The notes beneath the pieces were generated by a model, which had not been told where the DNA came from, did no database searches, and worked only from the letters and a program-made list of their open reading frames with translations. Positions 50,738 to 63,400 of a DNA stretch of 64,000 nt are shown in pieces (positions within the stretch are counted from its first letter, which is position 1; the number at the start of each line of letters is the position of its first letter). The stretch is taken from positions 828,102 to 892,101 of the forward strand of contig CM040453.1 of assembly GCA_022749755.1 (NCBI GenBank), read 5' to 3'. Made by a program: the position numbers and the translations under genes. This stretch comes from Azadirachta indica. Its lineage: Eukaryota > Streptophyta > Magnoliopsida > Sapindales > Meliaceae.

Positions 50738-51737
50738 GTTGATGAGATTTCTTATTTGCAGTCTATAGCATGTGATTTTGCGGATTTATCAGCATTTGTA
50801 GTTAGAGAAGAGTTTTATCTGCCCCATTAAAGCCCCAAGTATTCAATTGTTCAAAATTGATGCTTTGACTTTGCTCAATAATTGCCTGTCTTGCTCCTGA
50901 AACATTTGCTACTGAAAGTGCATGGTGCTAGTGAAAATAAAGCGGCACTGACAATAGAGAGGACAAGGAATTTTTTAAATTATGTTATCTTTTCCCTATA
51001 TTTTGATTTTGTTCATGGCAATGCCTTCAGATGTAAAACGTGTATTGAACAAGTTTTAGCGTATTTTATCATTTGTAAGTGCAAATTTCTTTTTAGTTTG
51101 TTTTCAATATTTAAACAATGCTACGTTGGCTAATCACTCTTTAGTTGACATATTCGGTATTTTTATTTTCTATTAATTATTCTTGAGCGTAAAGTAGAGA
51201 TTATTTTCCTTACAAAAAATTAGAGACTCTAATTTAAAAAATCGAGAGATTTTCAATTTCATTTTTTTGCATCAAAAATTAAAAATAAGGAAAAAGTAAT
51301 TATATAATAGTGAATTTTGAATATCTTAATGTGAAAATAAGTAACTTATTACTAGGGATGACAATGTATTGAAAATCCAATACCTAACCCGTCTCTTATT
51401 GGACTAACTACTTCTGTCCCCAGTTTTCTCAAATTGGAAGGGTAGAAAATGTCCCTAATCTAAGCATGAAATTCCTAGCCAGGGTAATTATGTAATAGTA
51501 AATTTTGAGTATCTTAACGTAAGAATAAATAACTTGTCAGTTATTACTAAAGCTGTTTCAATTATTTAAAGGGAACCTATTGATACAAATATAAAAATCA
51601 CATTCTATTTGCGAAAATATAAAAAGTCAGAATGCTATTACTCCACACACTGGTGTCTACTCGGCCATTACCTTCAACACTAAAATCCTTCTGCCTTCGC
51701 GTACGCAAACTAGTTTCGCGCTCTTCTATTTTAATGG
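50738..51737. other. Gap between endo-beta-mannosidase and PPR gene
   Basis: 1 kb of AT-rich DNA with the mannosidase 3' flank. It holds a direct repeat of about 60 bp: 51296-51353 and 51483-51550 share AATTAT.TAATAGT.AATTTTGA and ATCTTAA.GT. Between the copies is a run starting GGGATGACAATG, a sequence style often seen at plant transposon remnants. No gene. Confidence 0.5.
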
Positions 51738-53705
51738 ATGAAATCCAAATGGGTCTTTCAGAAACTAAACACCCATTTTCCAGTTTGGTCTTCTCTCATG
51801 TCTCCATTCAAAACCAAAATTATACAAGACCCAGTTTCAGACACTTCAAAACTTGTGCTCAACCATGTAGACATAAGCCATCTCCTATCAATTTGTGCAA
51901 GAGAAGGCCAAGTGCATCTGGGTTCTTCTCTTCATGCGTCCTTTATCAAAAACTTCGAATCTTTTGATCCCCAAAATCTCGCTAACTCTCCTAATGCCAC
52001 CGTCATTTGGAACGCTCTCTTGTCGTTTTATTGGAAATGTGGTAAAATGACTGATATAGTTAAGTTGTTTGATGATATGCCTAGGAGAGATACAGTGTCG
52101 TGGAATACAATGATATCTGGTTTTTTGAGGAATGGAGATATTGGTATGGGTTTTGAGTTCTTTAAAAGATGTCTTGAATTGGGTTTCTATCGGTTAGATC
52201 AAGCGAGCTTTACAACAATTTTATCGGCTTGTGATGGTCCAGAGCTTGGCTTTTTCAATGAAATGATACATGGGTTAGTGGTGTTAAGTGGATATGAGCA
52301 AGAATTAACGGTTGGTAATGCATTGATAACATCATATTTCAAATGTGGGAGTTTTAGTTCAGGGAAGCAGGTGTTTGGTGAGAAGAGTGAAAGGAATGTT
52401 ATTACTTGGACGGCTGTCATTTCAGGGTTAGTGCAAAATCAGTTATATGGGGAGAGTTTGAAATTGTTTGTGAATATGCGGCGTGGATTGGTATATCCAA
52501 ATTCTTTGACATATTTGAGCTCACTAATGGCCTGTTCTGGTTTGCAGGCATTATGTCAAGGGCGTCAAATTCATGGGATTTTGTGGAAGTTAGGGATACA
52601 ATTCGATTTATGCATTGAGAGTGCACTAATGGACATGTACTCAAAATGTGGAAGTATAGAAGATGCTTGGCGGGTTTTTGTGCTTGCCGAAGAGCTTGAT
52701 GAGGTTTCCATGACTGTAATTCTTGTGGGATTGGCACAAAATGGGTTTGAGGAAGAGGCTATACAATTTTTTGTGAAAATGGTTGAGGCTGGAATTGAGA
52801 TCGATCCCAATATGGTTTCAGCTGTACTTGGGGTATTTGGTGTGGAAACTTCTTTAGGTCTAGGTAAGCAAATTCACTCATTGATTATTAAAAGGGACTT
52901 CACTTCCAATCCCTTTGTCAACAATGGGCTAATCAACATGTACTCCAAGTGTGGAGACTTAAAGGATTCAATCAAAATTTTCAGTCGAATGTCCAAAAGA
53001 AACTCAATCTCATGGAACTCCATGATTGCAGCTTTTGCTTGTCATGGGAAGGTCTCTAGAGCACTACACCTGTATGAAGAGATGAAACTGGAAGGTGTTG
53101 AGCCAACAGATGTTACATTTCTCTCTTTGCTTCATGCTTGTAGCCATGTTGGCCTAGTCAACAAGGGCATGGAATTCTTGAAATCAATGACTGAAGTTCA
53201 CAGAATTAATCCAAGGGCAGAACACTATGCCTGTGTAGTTGACATGTTAGGTAGAGCAGGACTTCTCACTGAAGCTAGAAGTTTCATTGAGGGAATGCCT
53301 GTGAAGCCTGATGTGCAGGTTTGGCAAGCCTTGCTTGGTGCTTGCAGCATTCACGGCGACTCCGAAATGGGAAAGTTTGCTGCTGATCAGTTGTATTTAG
53401 CAGAACCTGAGAGCCCATCACCATACATATTAATGGCCAATATATATTCTTGCAAAGGTAGATGGAAAGAAAGAGCGAAGACTATTAAAAGAATGAAGGA
53501 AATGGGGGTAGATAAAGAAACTGGTATAAGCTGGATTGAGATTGAAAAGGAAGTTCACAGCTTTGTTGTCGATGATAGAATGCATCCACAAGCTGATAAA
53601 GTTTATGGGATTTTGTCAGAATTGCTCAGATTGATGATAGATGAAGGCTATGTACCAGATAAGAGGTTTATCCTTCGATACTTTGATCAGGATGAAAAGG
53701 TTTAG
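51738..53705 (+). CDS. Pentatricopeptide repeat protein, PLS class with E domain
   Basis: 655-aa intronless protein; such proteins bind organellar RNA and act in editing or processing. Repeats of about 31-36 residues run from about residue 85 to 555: [106 protein letters not shown] and [17 protein letters not shown]. An E/E+ type end follows ([35 protein letters not shown]). There is no DYW domain. The first 40 residues are basic with Ser/Thr, compatible with an organelle targeting peptide. The start is the first in-frame Met. It most resembles the Arabidopsis PPR protein beside APP2 (recalled as At3g05340). The RNA target is unknown. Confidence 0.93.
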   Translation: MKSKWVFQKLNTHFPVWSSLMSPFKTKIIQDPVSDTSKLVLNHVDISHLLSICAREGQVHLGSSLHASFIKNFESFDPQNLANSPNATVIWNALLSFYWKCGKMTDIVKLFDDMPRRDTVSWNTMISGFLRNGDIGMGFEFFKRCLELGFYRLDQASFTTILSACDGPELGFFNEMIHGLVVLSGYEQELTVGNALITSYFKCGSFSSGKQVFGEKSERNVITWTAVISGLVQNQLYGESLKLFVNMRRGLVYPNSLTYLSSLMACSGLQALCQGRQIHGILWKLGIQFDLCIESALMDMYSKCGSIEDAWRVFVLAEELDEVSMTVILVGLAQNGFEEEAIQFFVKMVEAGIEIDPNMVSAVLGVFGVETSLGLGKQIHSLIIKRDFTSNPFVNNGLINMYSKCGDLKDSIKIFSRMSKRNSISWNSMIAAFACHGKVSRALHLYEEMKLEGVEPTDVTFLSLLHACSHVGLVNKGMEFLKSMTEVHRINPRAEHYACVVDMLGRAGLLTEARSFIEGMPVKPDVQVWQALLGACSIHGDSEMGKFAADQLYLAEPESPSPYILMANIYSCKGRWKERAKTIKRMKEMGVDKETGISWIEIEKEVHSFVVDDRMHPQADKVYGILSELLRLMIDEGYVPDKRFILRYFDQDEKV

Positions 53706-54377
53706 ATGTTATCAACTGCGTGAATTTTACTAATAGAGAAACTTGAGAGGGTTACAGCTGGAATTTCTGTCCGAGTAAGGGTTAGGATCAGCATTTCCTT
53801 TTGTTTTATAGTAATTTTGATACATTTTCTGAACTACCATGTTTAATACATCTCAAATGGATAAAGATTATGTTGGCATGTTTTATCTATTTCGATATGC
53901 ATTAGTTTTAAAAATTGGTTACCGTTGAAATTTTCCCCTAATTTATGTGTATTTGATGATTCAACAAGTATAATATCTTGAGATAGTACACAAAAAAATA
54001 AGTTTGTATTTCATTCATATTAAGATTAATAAGAAATTTTATTTATATTTATGTAATATTTAGCAAATTACATAATTTTTTGAAAAAGTAGATTAATTTT
54101 GATATGTTAATGGCAAACAAACAAGATGATTAACATGTTGACATGTTCAATAACAATAAAATTAAATTATGATATCTTGGGCAAATTTGAACAAAAGAAA
54201 GTTACTAAAATGATCAAAACAAGTGAATTATTCAATTGAAAATATACAATAACATTTTATAAAAGTCTCATATCAAAATATATGCACCAAAACGAATCGT
54301 TTAATGCCTCTTCATCAACTACCACTAGTTAGTTAATTGCTCAACCGTCTCCACCAGAACTAAGAGAGAGAACAAAA
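53706..54377. other. Gap between PPR and J-domain genes
   Basis: 672 bp: the PPR 3' flank, AT-rich spacer and the promoter of the J-domain gene. No ORF or repeat worth naming. Confidence 0.55.
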
Positions 54378-56021
54378 ATGAAGTGTCCGTGTCTCTGCAG
54401 TTCGCTCCTTCCAATTCTTCCAATTCAGAAAACAGTTACAAATCCCAACTGTCAAAATTTTCCCTCCAATTCAAACACCCGACGTCGTTTCTATTATAAA
54501 TTCACCGTAAACTGCACAGAGAAAACCGGAGAGAACTCCTCAACTTCTCTCTCCAGGTCCTCGGCATACACGATTCTCGGCGTCGATCCGAGCTGCTCCG
54601 CTGCGGAACTCAAAGCTGCTTTTCGAACCAAAGTACAAAAATCTTTCCTTCAACTTCAATTAATTCAATCCAATTTATAATTCTTCTTTATTGTTAGTAT
54701 TATTTTTTTTTTATTTTGACTATTTTTGTATGAAGGTGAAACAATACCATCCAGATGTGAATAGAGATGGTCCAGATGGAAGAGATTCTGATACAATGAT
54801 TCGTCGTGTGATTCAGGCTTATGAGGTAATTTTAAATTAATATTATTGGTTCATTAATTTAAATAATGTACGCATCACTGTCAAAAAGTTAATTAGTTTT
54901 TGGCAACATTTTCCAAAAATAGTGTTTTTGAAAAATAATTTTAGAAATAATTTTTTTCATTATTTCATGAAGTTTTTTGTGGGTTTATGATGTTTGCAGA
55001 TGTTATCCGAATTCAGCAGATCAGAGATCATAGAAAGGTGAACTTCTTGTTCACCGTTTGCAATATATTGTTTATTCTATTATTGTCTTTAAACTGTCCT
55101 ATTTTCATAAAATATAGGTTTAACTGCTAATAGATGGAGACATGCATTCATTTGCAGGGAATGTATAGATCCTTTTGATGATCCAGAATGTGAAGCATTC
55201 GATGTCTTTGTTAATGAGGTTCTTTGTGTTGGCAAAGGTAAATTGCTAACTTTAATAAATATTGCATGCAGCATCACGGTCGTTATAACATGAGCTACCT
55301 TTATTTGACTTTTCACCCTTATCTTTCCATAATACATGCAGGCTGCCCATATTCATGTGTCAAAACAGCTCCTCATGCCTTCGCATATACTTCATCAACT
55401 GGAACTGCAAGGGCAACTTCTCAAGGTTGGTAAAGTAGGTCCCTAGTGTATGAACTTTTAGATATAGAATAAAAAAATGAGGCATGGATAAATGAGTCTC
55501 AACCATCCTGAAGAAAAATGTCTGACGATGGTAATAGGAAGCAGGACTCTAAGTTCAAAACATGCACATTCTTGTTACTGCAATGGAGATTATATCAGTC
55601 ATATCTATTGAGTCTTGATTAATAGTTTCTCATGCATTTGAATAGGGCACAGTGAAGATTACCGGGTTCAGCTTGCAGTTGGTCAGTGTCCAAGAAGATG
55701 CATCCATTATGTTACACCTTCACAGAGAATTATACTCGAGGAGTTACTTGACAGGTAATCATCTCTAAACTCTCAAAATCTTTGCTTACACAACCAAAAT
55801 AGAACTTACCCTGTGTAGCTGCTACGTTTTAGTATATGATTGCTGACTTTGTTGCATATGCTATCTTAAATTTTTGCAGTATCTTGGATGTGCCTTATGA
55901 TACTTCAGCCGAGGCAGACTTGCTTTATTCTCTTATCGTTAAAGCCAAGTATGAGAACAATCGGTACCAAAAGCCTAAGAAGCAACCCAAAACCTCTTCT
56001 CAGCATGTTGATTGGTTCTAA
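54378..56021 (+). CDS. Chloroplast J-domain protein with ferredoxin-like cysteines
   Basis: Seven exons: 54378-54632, 54736-54825, 55000-55037, 55158-55237, 55342-55425, 55646-55754 and 55880-56021, giving 265 aa. The N-terminal 60 residues are Ser/Thr/Asn-rich, a likely transit peptide. A J domain spans about residues 62-130 (YTILGVDPSCSAAELKAAFR, then HPD at YHPDVNRDG), so HSP70 partnering is possible. The second half is Cys-rich: CIDPFDDPEC, CVGKGCPYSC and CPRRC, resembling a bacterial-type 4Fe-4S ferredoxin fold. The J plus ferredoxin-like architecture is known in plants and in green algae. It corresponds to the Arabidopsis gene I recall as At3g05345, between the PPR and APP2 genes. The function is not established from sequence. 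Confidence 0.88.
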
Positions 56022-56622
56022 CATCTGTTTTCAACAAGTTAACATCTATCTACCCAGCTGCAATATTGATTCGTAGATGACGAAAGTAGAAATTAAGTTA
56101 AGAAAGCAGATGTTGGTGATTGCGTGTTTTCTGCCTTGCCATTATTTCTTTCATATTTGCTTACGCAAAGGGCAATTTAGCTAAGTTAAAACACTTCTGT
56201 GAGCTTGCTCTGTCAAATAAACAGGAGGCAAGGCGGGGGGATGGACTTGGTTTTGTTGTGAAAGTTTTGCATTACACATCGCAGTGTAGTGTAAAAATAT
56301 TTATTTTGTATGAAATGATTTATAAAATAAATACCACTATATTTTGAGACCGCCAAGCTTGGATTGAAGATGATTTGATAGCTGGAAAGTAGCTCAGTTT
56401 GTCAAATAAATAGAAGGTAAGACGGCTAAAATCGTCCAAATGTAATTCATTTCATTGAATTTACATACAAGGAGCAGTCTTGAGTTTATAATATCTGATC
56501 TAGGCAATACCTGAAACAGGCAAACAGCTGAAATTTTCTTGTGAAAATCTTGTATTACACCACATTAATAATGTAGTGTAACTGCTACAAACAGAGGTTG
56601 ATATAGCTTGAGGAATTTAAAT
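56022..56622. other. Convergent 3' gap with a duplicated segment
   Basis: 601 bp between stop codons. GTCAAATAAACAGGAGGCAA (56212 on) recurs as GTCAAATAAATAGAAGGTAA (56401 on), and a TTACAC...GTGTAA hairpin follows each (56270-56296 and 56552-56582), so about 90-180 bp has been duplicated and diverged. Confidence 0.55.
56552..56582. repeat. Short palindrome in 3' flank
   Basis: TTACACCACAT, five bases, then ATGTAGTGTAA: an almost perfect hairpin of 10-11 bp stem. It could act as a terminator-like or MITE-end structure. No evidence for either. Confidence 0.5.
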
Positions 56623-59523
56623 TTATTTTGAAATGGCTTTCATGAATCGATTTAGCGAGGAGAAAATGCTTGCTGCTTGACTGAACAAAGATGGACCCTC
56701 CTCAGATTTTGCTTCTACATTTCCGAATAATATCTGCCAGGATATCAGAATCATTAGATGTGAGATAATTGATAAACAAAAGTTACACTCTTATTTTGAC
56801 ACAACATAATACGTCTTAGTGAAAGGCTTAAAATTTTTGGTCTAAATAACCTCAAGATCTTCAGCATTTGGACGACTTATAAATTCTTTGGCGAGCAGAT
56901 ATCTATTTGGCCTATCTTTGTCATCATAAAACACTTTCCATAATCTGTTACATTGTCAGAAAAAGAGAGAAAGACAAGTAGATTATCTGAAATGCAGTCA
57001 AAAACTTAAACTTCAACTAAGATCAATCTGAATCTTCATCCATGGAATGTCTGTTTATATGATAGATTTCTGGTGAAAAGATAAAATGGTCCTTACCCGG
57101 GATAACATCGGAACACAGCACCAGATGGCAGAGGTCTCATAGAGTAAACTGTAGTGAAGGTGCTGCTTGTAAACTAAGTTGTAAGCAATCGGAATGAATA
57201 CAACATAGTAGAATGCATGAACACATTAAACATGTATGGCAAATTTACCTTAAAAAATACCGCCTCAAATTGCGAACATTAATACCAACTCCAACATCCT
57301 CACTAATTAGACGCGGATTCCACATGATCAGAGGCCTTGGCTAGCAATATGTGAGGAAATACGGTGAGAAAAGTTGTCCTTCTAGCGTGGATGTATAAGG
57401 GAGGAAAATAAACTAACAAATGCCGTGCAGCTCATAGAAAATGCTACCAAGTACCATTAAAGTGATGTACGATTGCTAAAGTAAAGATCAATATGAGTAC
57501 ATTTTAGAATGATAGCATGAGATTTTCAATTGAAAACAGATATTCTGCATATATTTTTCTTTGATAATGATATCAGAAATATGACACTGTTTCTAAAGGA
57601 AAAGAGAAGTTAAGGTTCATACTGGATCATCTGAGAGATTTGATGCAATTTTCTCAACATATCCCAACATCTGATAATCAGGAACAACCATAACAACAAT
57701 CTCATCTTCGCTCTCCACAGGTTTTCGGTCACTTAAGCTGTACGGTGTGACGGAAGAATCACAAATGAATGATATAGTCAGTTCTATATACTAATCTAAG
57801 TCAGGCAAAAACATCATCACAAAAGGAAATTTACAAAAACATTGCATGGAAATTTCTCATCAATACATGGGAAACTACCTGGAGAATCCAAAAGCAGCGT
57901 CTTTCCATCGATATTTTAGAAGTGCTGCAGCACCAGCATCTGGAAATATGGCTTTTACTTTCTGAAAATCAAATTTTAACAAACTAGCAACTCAGCTTAC
58001 ACATTCAACATTCCTAGCAAAATTTGGCTTGATCATAAAGTTAGATACCATAAACTAAAGCTGTTTGAACTTTAAAGGCAAAACTTGCAAATAACCTGAC
58101 ATCCTGTTTCCTCAATCAGCGTATCCAAGAAAACCCTGGACAATTCCCAGAGTTCACTCTGTGCACCTTCATCGTCAAGAAACTGCAGCTGTGGAATCAA
58201 GAGCTCAACCTGCAATAATCAAAGAACTTGAGAAAATAAAAAACAAAATAAAACAAAATGATACGGGAAAGAGGATAACTCAAAGTTCAACATGAATTAG
58301 GAAGCCCCACAGTTAGAATTTCTGTATGGTTATTGCTTTCACAATTGCTCCCTGAAGTTAAAAAATTTTCACAGATGTCCTAAATGAAAAAGATATTCCT
58401 TCAAACATAATTGATCAAGTATGTTAATACATTCAAATTCACATCAATGTCTCTTCTACCCTATTTCTCTTTAGAACCTCCTTACGATGGAAAATACTTT
58501 AAATATATATTGCAAGCTTGTATTAGGCTATGCTAGGGACCCCTTTTATATTAAAATTTTTATAACTTAAAAAGACCTTTCTCCTCCCCACTTCTATCCA
58601 CCGTCAAAATGGTTTTAAAAAGTTTCTCCACTAACCACAAAATATGGAAGTAGCTAATCATTATTGTTTCCCACGCCTCCTTATGATGAAAAATACTTTA
58701 GATACATATTGTAAGCTTGTATTAGGCTACACTAAGGACCCTTTTATAGTAAAAATTTTCATAACTTAAAAGACCCTTCTTCTCACCACTTCTATCTATC
58801 ATTAAAGTGGTTTTAAAAACTTTTCACTAACCACAAAAGATCAAAGTGGCTAATCAATACCATTTTCCACTATCGTTGATATAACGAATTGCTTTATTAT
58901 AAGGAGATTGAAAATTTAAGTAGTGGTAATAACTTAATAAAATATTTATCATGCGTGACAAATGAGGAAAACTAACACTATAACCATATTTTAAGTAGTA
59001 CTCACGATTGCTCTCATCGCTCCGGAAGAAACAAACAAGGAACTTGCTTGACTTGATTGCTGGACTGCGCCCACCAAATCAGAAGGCAAGCAGCTGAAAT
59101 CATAAACCAAATACGATCAATAATTATGTATCTTTTCATCATTGAATCTGGATGGAACATTTCAAGCCCAATATTTCAAGAAAAAGAAATACCCACGTAG
59201 AAATATAAACTAAAATCTTATATACAACGAAAAAAATAATAATAAAACAAAAACCTGTCATCTTCCTCTTCTTCTTCTTGAATTCCTGGCTCTTGTTCTT
59301 CAAAAGGAGATGTTTCTGTGCTCCCTTCAACATTTTCACCTTGGAATTGCTCAAACTTCGCATAAGTTCTTGAGATAGAACGAGATTTCTTCAGTGAAAT
59401 TCTATTGGACCTTTCAAAAGATAAGGCAAAGGGAGTGGTGGAGACTGAAGCAGAAGAACTGCTAGTCGTTAGTGGAATCTGGCGATGGAAACTGCAGCTT
59501 GGTGTTATTAAAGCAGAAGCCAT
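56623..59523 (-). CDS. DUF1995 chloroplast protein
   Basis: Nine exons: 59523-59255, 59093-59006, 58209-58096, 57961-57879, 57737-57623, 57340-57249, 57165-57097, 56944-56851 and 56733-56623, giving 344 aa from MASALITPS. An alternative Met at 59532 adds three residues. The first 55 residues are Ser/Thr/Arg-rich with hardly any acids, a likely transit peptide, then an acidic linker rich in Glu. The core has AIVELLIPQLQF, EDEIVVMVVPDYQMLG, MWNPRLISEDVGVG, STFTTVYSMRPLPSGAVFRC and WKVFYDDKDRPNRYLLA. I read this as the DUF1995 family, which includes LPA3, a photosystem II assembly factor; an assembly role here is inference only. Intron 2 carries a 200-bp tandem duplication. It looks intact. Confidence 0.75.
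58477..58871. repeat. 200-bp tandem duplication in DUF1995 intron 2
   Basis: Unit 1 (58477-58676) and unit 2 (58677-about 58871) abut. Shared words, in order: CCTCCTTA.GATG, AATACTTTA, GCTTGTATTAGGCTA, GGACCC, CCACTTCTATC, GTGGTTTTAAAAA-like and CTAACCACAAAA. Many substitutions separate them. No coding sense; it may be part of a larger unlabelled element. Confidence 0.75.
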
Positions 59524-60428
59524 CAACTTCAACTACCAGCAACTGCTAAATTCCTCAAATTTGATGGTTTACATAGTTTATTATTAAGAGTTTAATTTAA
59601 TATTCTTCCATTTATTTTCATTATTAATATGCTTCTCTTGTTATCATTATTTATAATAACAAAATTTTTTGGTGTATATTTAACATATGTTCCGAGAAAA
59701 TTATTAGACTCTTCTTTCAGTGAACTTTTTTAAGTAAAATAATTTTGAATTATTATATATTTTTTAATAAAAATTACATCAATATAACCAAATACTTTCT
59801 TAATTGGAATATGCGCAAAATGTGAATTAAATCTCTTTTCATACTATCATTTTATTTTTATGGATTAACTAATAATTATATTATTAGTTAATTTTGCTTC
59901 AAAATCTAATTTTGATTGTGACTTTTTTTATTTTTCTTAAAATTTCGCATTATATATAATTCTTTAAAACTTATATGTACAAATTTTAACTCAGTAATTT
60001 TGATCAATCTGATATATTGTATGAAATTCATGATTACGTTTAAAAAAATTGCAATAAGCTTTATTAATAATAAAAAAAAAAGCTTAAATAAGTAACTAAA
60101 AATAAAATGGAGACAAACTCAATTTGACTCCATTTTATTTGCACCCGGTTACCCGTACCGTTTTATTAATTCGGAGCTCCGTTTAAGAACCAAACCCAAA
60201 TACCCTAGCGCAGTAACGCTCCAATGTCTTATTTTATAGCCGTTAGAGACAAATCAAACGCTTTCCAATCAAATGGCTCTCATTCATTTCAATTCAAAAT
60301 CAAATCCACATTGTGCCCTCCATTTAACGCTCCAAATCTCTCTCTCTCTCTCTCTCTCTAGAAAATCAAATTTTCGCTCCGAAGATCTTCGAGCACTGAA
60401 GTCTTTTTCTGCAAATTAGACGTTGGAA
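59524..60428. promoter_or_regulatory. Divergent promoter region, DUF1995 gene / kinesin
   Basis: 905 bp between start codons on opposite strands. The centre is AT-rich. A (CT)n tract at about 60338-60358, some 70 bp before the kinesin ATG, is typical of plant 5' leaders. Confidence 0.5.
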
Positions 60429-63400
60429 ATGGACTCCGAGAAATGCGACACCAATTGCGACTCTAACAGAGGTTGATAGGTTTCCATTGCTTCAAGGCAA
60501 CATGTTTTCAAACTGTTGTAATCTGAAGAATAATTCGATTTTTTCTCTAGATAAAGCCCTAGAGTTTATCACTTTGCTTCCTTAAATTTCAAGAAAATTT
60601 TGATTTTTGGTTAATCTGTTTTGTTAATTTGTTTTCTTTGCTTCTGTTTTCGAATTTTCTGCTATTCAGATCAAACCTTAAAGAGTGAATCTTGTGACTC
60701 AGGTTAGCGACTTTCGTGATCTTTTTTATGTTATTTTATGCTTCTGTCTCTTTTGTTCAAAAATTTGAAATGTTGAAGTTGTTGAATTTAGACATTAGCT
60801 TTCTCAATTCTTGATTTTTTTGTTTCCAGTTTTGGTATTCTAGGGGTTTCCAAGTTGTATGTTTAGCTATTGAGGAAAAGGAATTTATTTTCCCTCTTAT
60901 TTTAATGCCTTATGATCAATTTGTTTGAAGGTTAATGCTCAATAGAAATAATCTGCCTTGAAAACTATATATTCCTTTCTTGCATTCCAACATGTTTAAC
61001 TGACCAAAAGGAGAATATGCATCGTTGTTGTTTCTTTTGTTTCTGTAATTTGTATACTCATGTGAGATTTTTTATCGCTGCTTTAGAAATAGTTGAAGAA
61101 ACTACAAATTCAATGGATGAGGATAGTTTATCCAACGGAATCCGGGAAATCTCTCTAGTGCAGGGGCCAACTCTTCCAATCCTGCAGAAGATTATATGTT
61201 TGAGCTCTAAGATTGAGGTAAAAAGTTGACTCTTGTACCACTTTCAATTTGGTTTTCAAAAATTAATGACCCTCTTCGCATTTGGCAATCAGTGTTTATA
61301 TTCACTTTAGTTCTTTAGTTGAATTTTGAGTTTTCTCTTGGTTAATGCATTGATTTCGGTGCTGCTTGTTACAGAATTTGAAGAGAGATCACACGAGTCT
61401 TTTAGATCATGTGAAGAGTATAAATAACGATACTTTTCCTGGCCCTGTTGTTTTAGATACCCTGCGGCTTCTCAGTAAGCATCCAATACTGGTTTTGACA
61501 ATTGTTCTTTTCATTTTTGTTTCTGGTTTTAAGTGGTTTCCGGTTTCTGTATACATGGCACCAGGTAATGAATATGAAACTTTGAAGAAGAAGTACGTAG
61601 ATGAGTCGTCTGAGAGGAAGCGGCTTTACAATGAAGTGATTGAGTTGAAAGGCAATATTAGGGTCTTCTGCAGATGTAGACCTCTAAACAAAGCTGAAAT
61701 TTTGAATGGGTCCACTAATGTAGTTGAATTTGATTCAACTGAAGAAAATGAGCTACAAATTGTTTCCTGTGATTCTACTAAAAGGCAATTCAAGTTTGAT
61801 TTTGTGTTTAAGCCTGAGGACAATCAAGGTAATGTGTGATCGCATGACTTATATATAATGTTAATGCAAGGAATTAATTTTCATGAACATTGAACTATTT
61901 ATTTAATTCTTAATCTTGTGTTTCTAAAATATGCAGAGGCTGTTTTTGTACAAACTAAGCCTGTTGTGACTTCTGTATTGGATGGCTTTAATGTCTGCAT
62001 TTTCGCATATGGACAAACTGGAACTGGGAAGACATTTACGATGGAGGGAACACCTGAAAATAGGGGTGTGAACTACAGGACTTTGGAAGAGTTGTTCTGT
62101 GTTTCCAAAGACAGAAATGGCATAATGAGATATGAGCTATTTGTTAGCATGCTAGAAGTTTACAATGAAAAGATAAGGGACCTCTTGGTAGAAAACTCCA
62201 ACCAGCCTCCTAAGAAGTGAGTCCCTCTGATTATTTGAACACCTTGTTTTAAAGTTATTTTATTTTGATTGCCAGATTTGTGAGCACTTATGCGAAAAGA
62301 TTGGACTATTGAAGCCAAATTTAATTTTTAGTCCTCTTTTTCGACTGATTAAACATATGAAAATGTTTTTGTAGCTATCTCCAATCTTTGTTACTTCAGA
62401 ATTAACTAATCAATGCTGGAACAACAATAAAAATAAAATAAAATATTTTATTTTTTATATGGATGTGTAGGTTAGAGGTAAAGCAAGCAGCAGAAGGAAC
62501 CCAAGATGTGCCAGGACTCGTTGAAGCTCAAGTCTACAGTACAGAGGAAGTGTGGGAGATGCTCAAGTCTGGAGCGAGAGTTAGATCTGTTGGATCCACC
62601 AATGCTAATGAGCTCAGTAGCCGATCTCACTGGTAATTTCCAATCCTTGTGGAATGAGTTAGTAGAAAGTAAGTTGATGAGAAAACCAATGACCAAAACA
62701 TCCGTAGATCATGGTAATAACTGAAAAAATTGTTTGCATGCAGCTTATTGCGAGTGACTGTTAAAGGAGAGAATCTAATAAATGGGCAGAAGACTAAGAG
62801 TCACCTCTGGCTGGTAGACTTGGCAGGTAGTGAGCGTGTTGGGAAGATTGAAGTTGATGGCGAGAGGTTGAAGGAATCTCAGTTTATTAATAAATCTCTC
62901 TCTGCCCTTGGTGATGTTATTTCTGCTCTGGCATCTAAATCAAGCCACATTCCATACAGGTTTCTCTCTCTGTCTCTCTCTCATATTTCCATTTAACTGC
63001 TGTTGCATATTGTATCTGACAAATGCTTCTATTATTGCATGAAAACCAGGAACTCAAAGCTTACTCATATGCTACAGAGCTCTTTAGGTAAGCTTTTGTT
63101 TCAGCATCTTTATATTAGAATTGCTAGGTGCACTAGTTGTGGTGGTTTTACATAGAAATTTTATGGCCCCTAAATCCCATGGCCATTCTTTTCCTTTTCT
63201 GTTACACCCGTGGTTCTTCTTCCTGAGGAAATAATAATAAATGGAGCACAAAAATGCAGGCGGCGATTGCAAGACTCTGATGTTTGTCCAGATCAGCCCA
63301 AGTTCTGGAGACCTTGGGGAGACCCTTTGTTCATTGAATTTCGCCAGCCGAGTTCGGGGAATTGAAAGCGGTCCTGCTCGCAAACAGGCAGACGTTTCTG

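Noticed and set aside
51632..51967. Alternative upstream ORF at the PPR gene
   Set aside because: It is in another frame from the PPR coding sequence and shows no PPR or targeting features beyond Ser/Arg bias.
61475..61564. Transmembrane segment in the kinesin
   Set aside because: It lies between a good GT donor and AG acceptor, and removing it restores family-like sequence. Kept only as an intron-retention lead.
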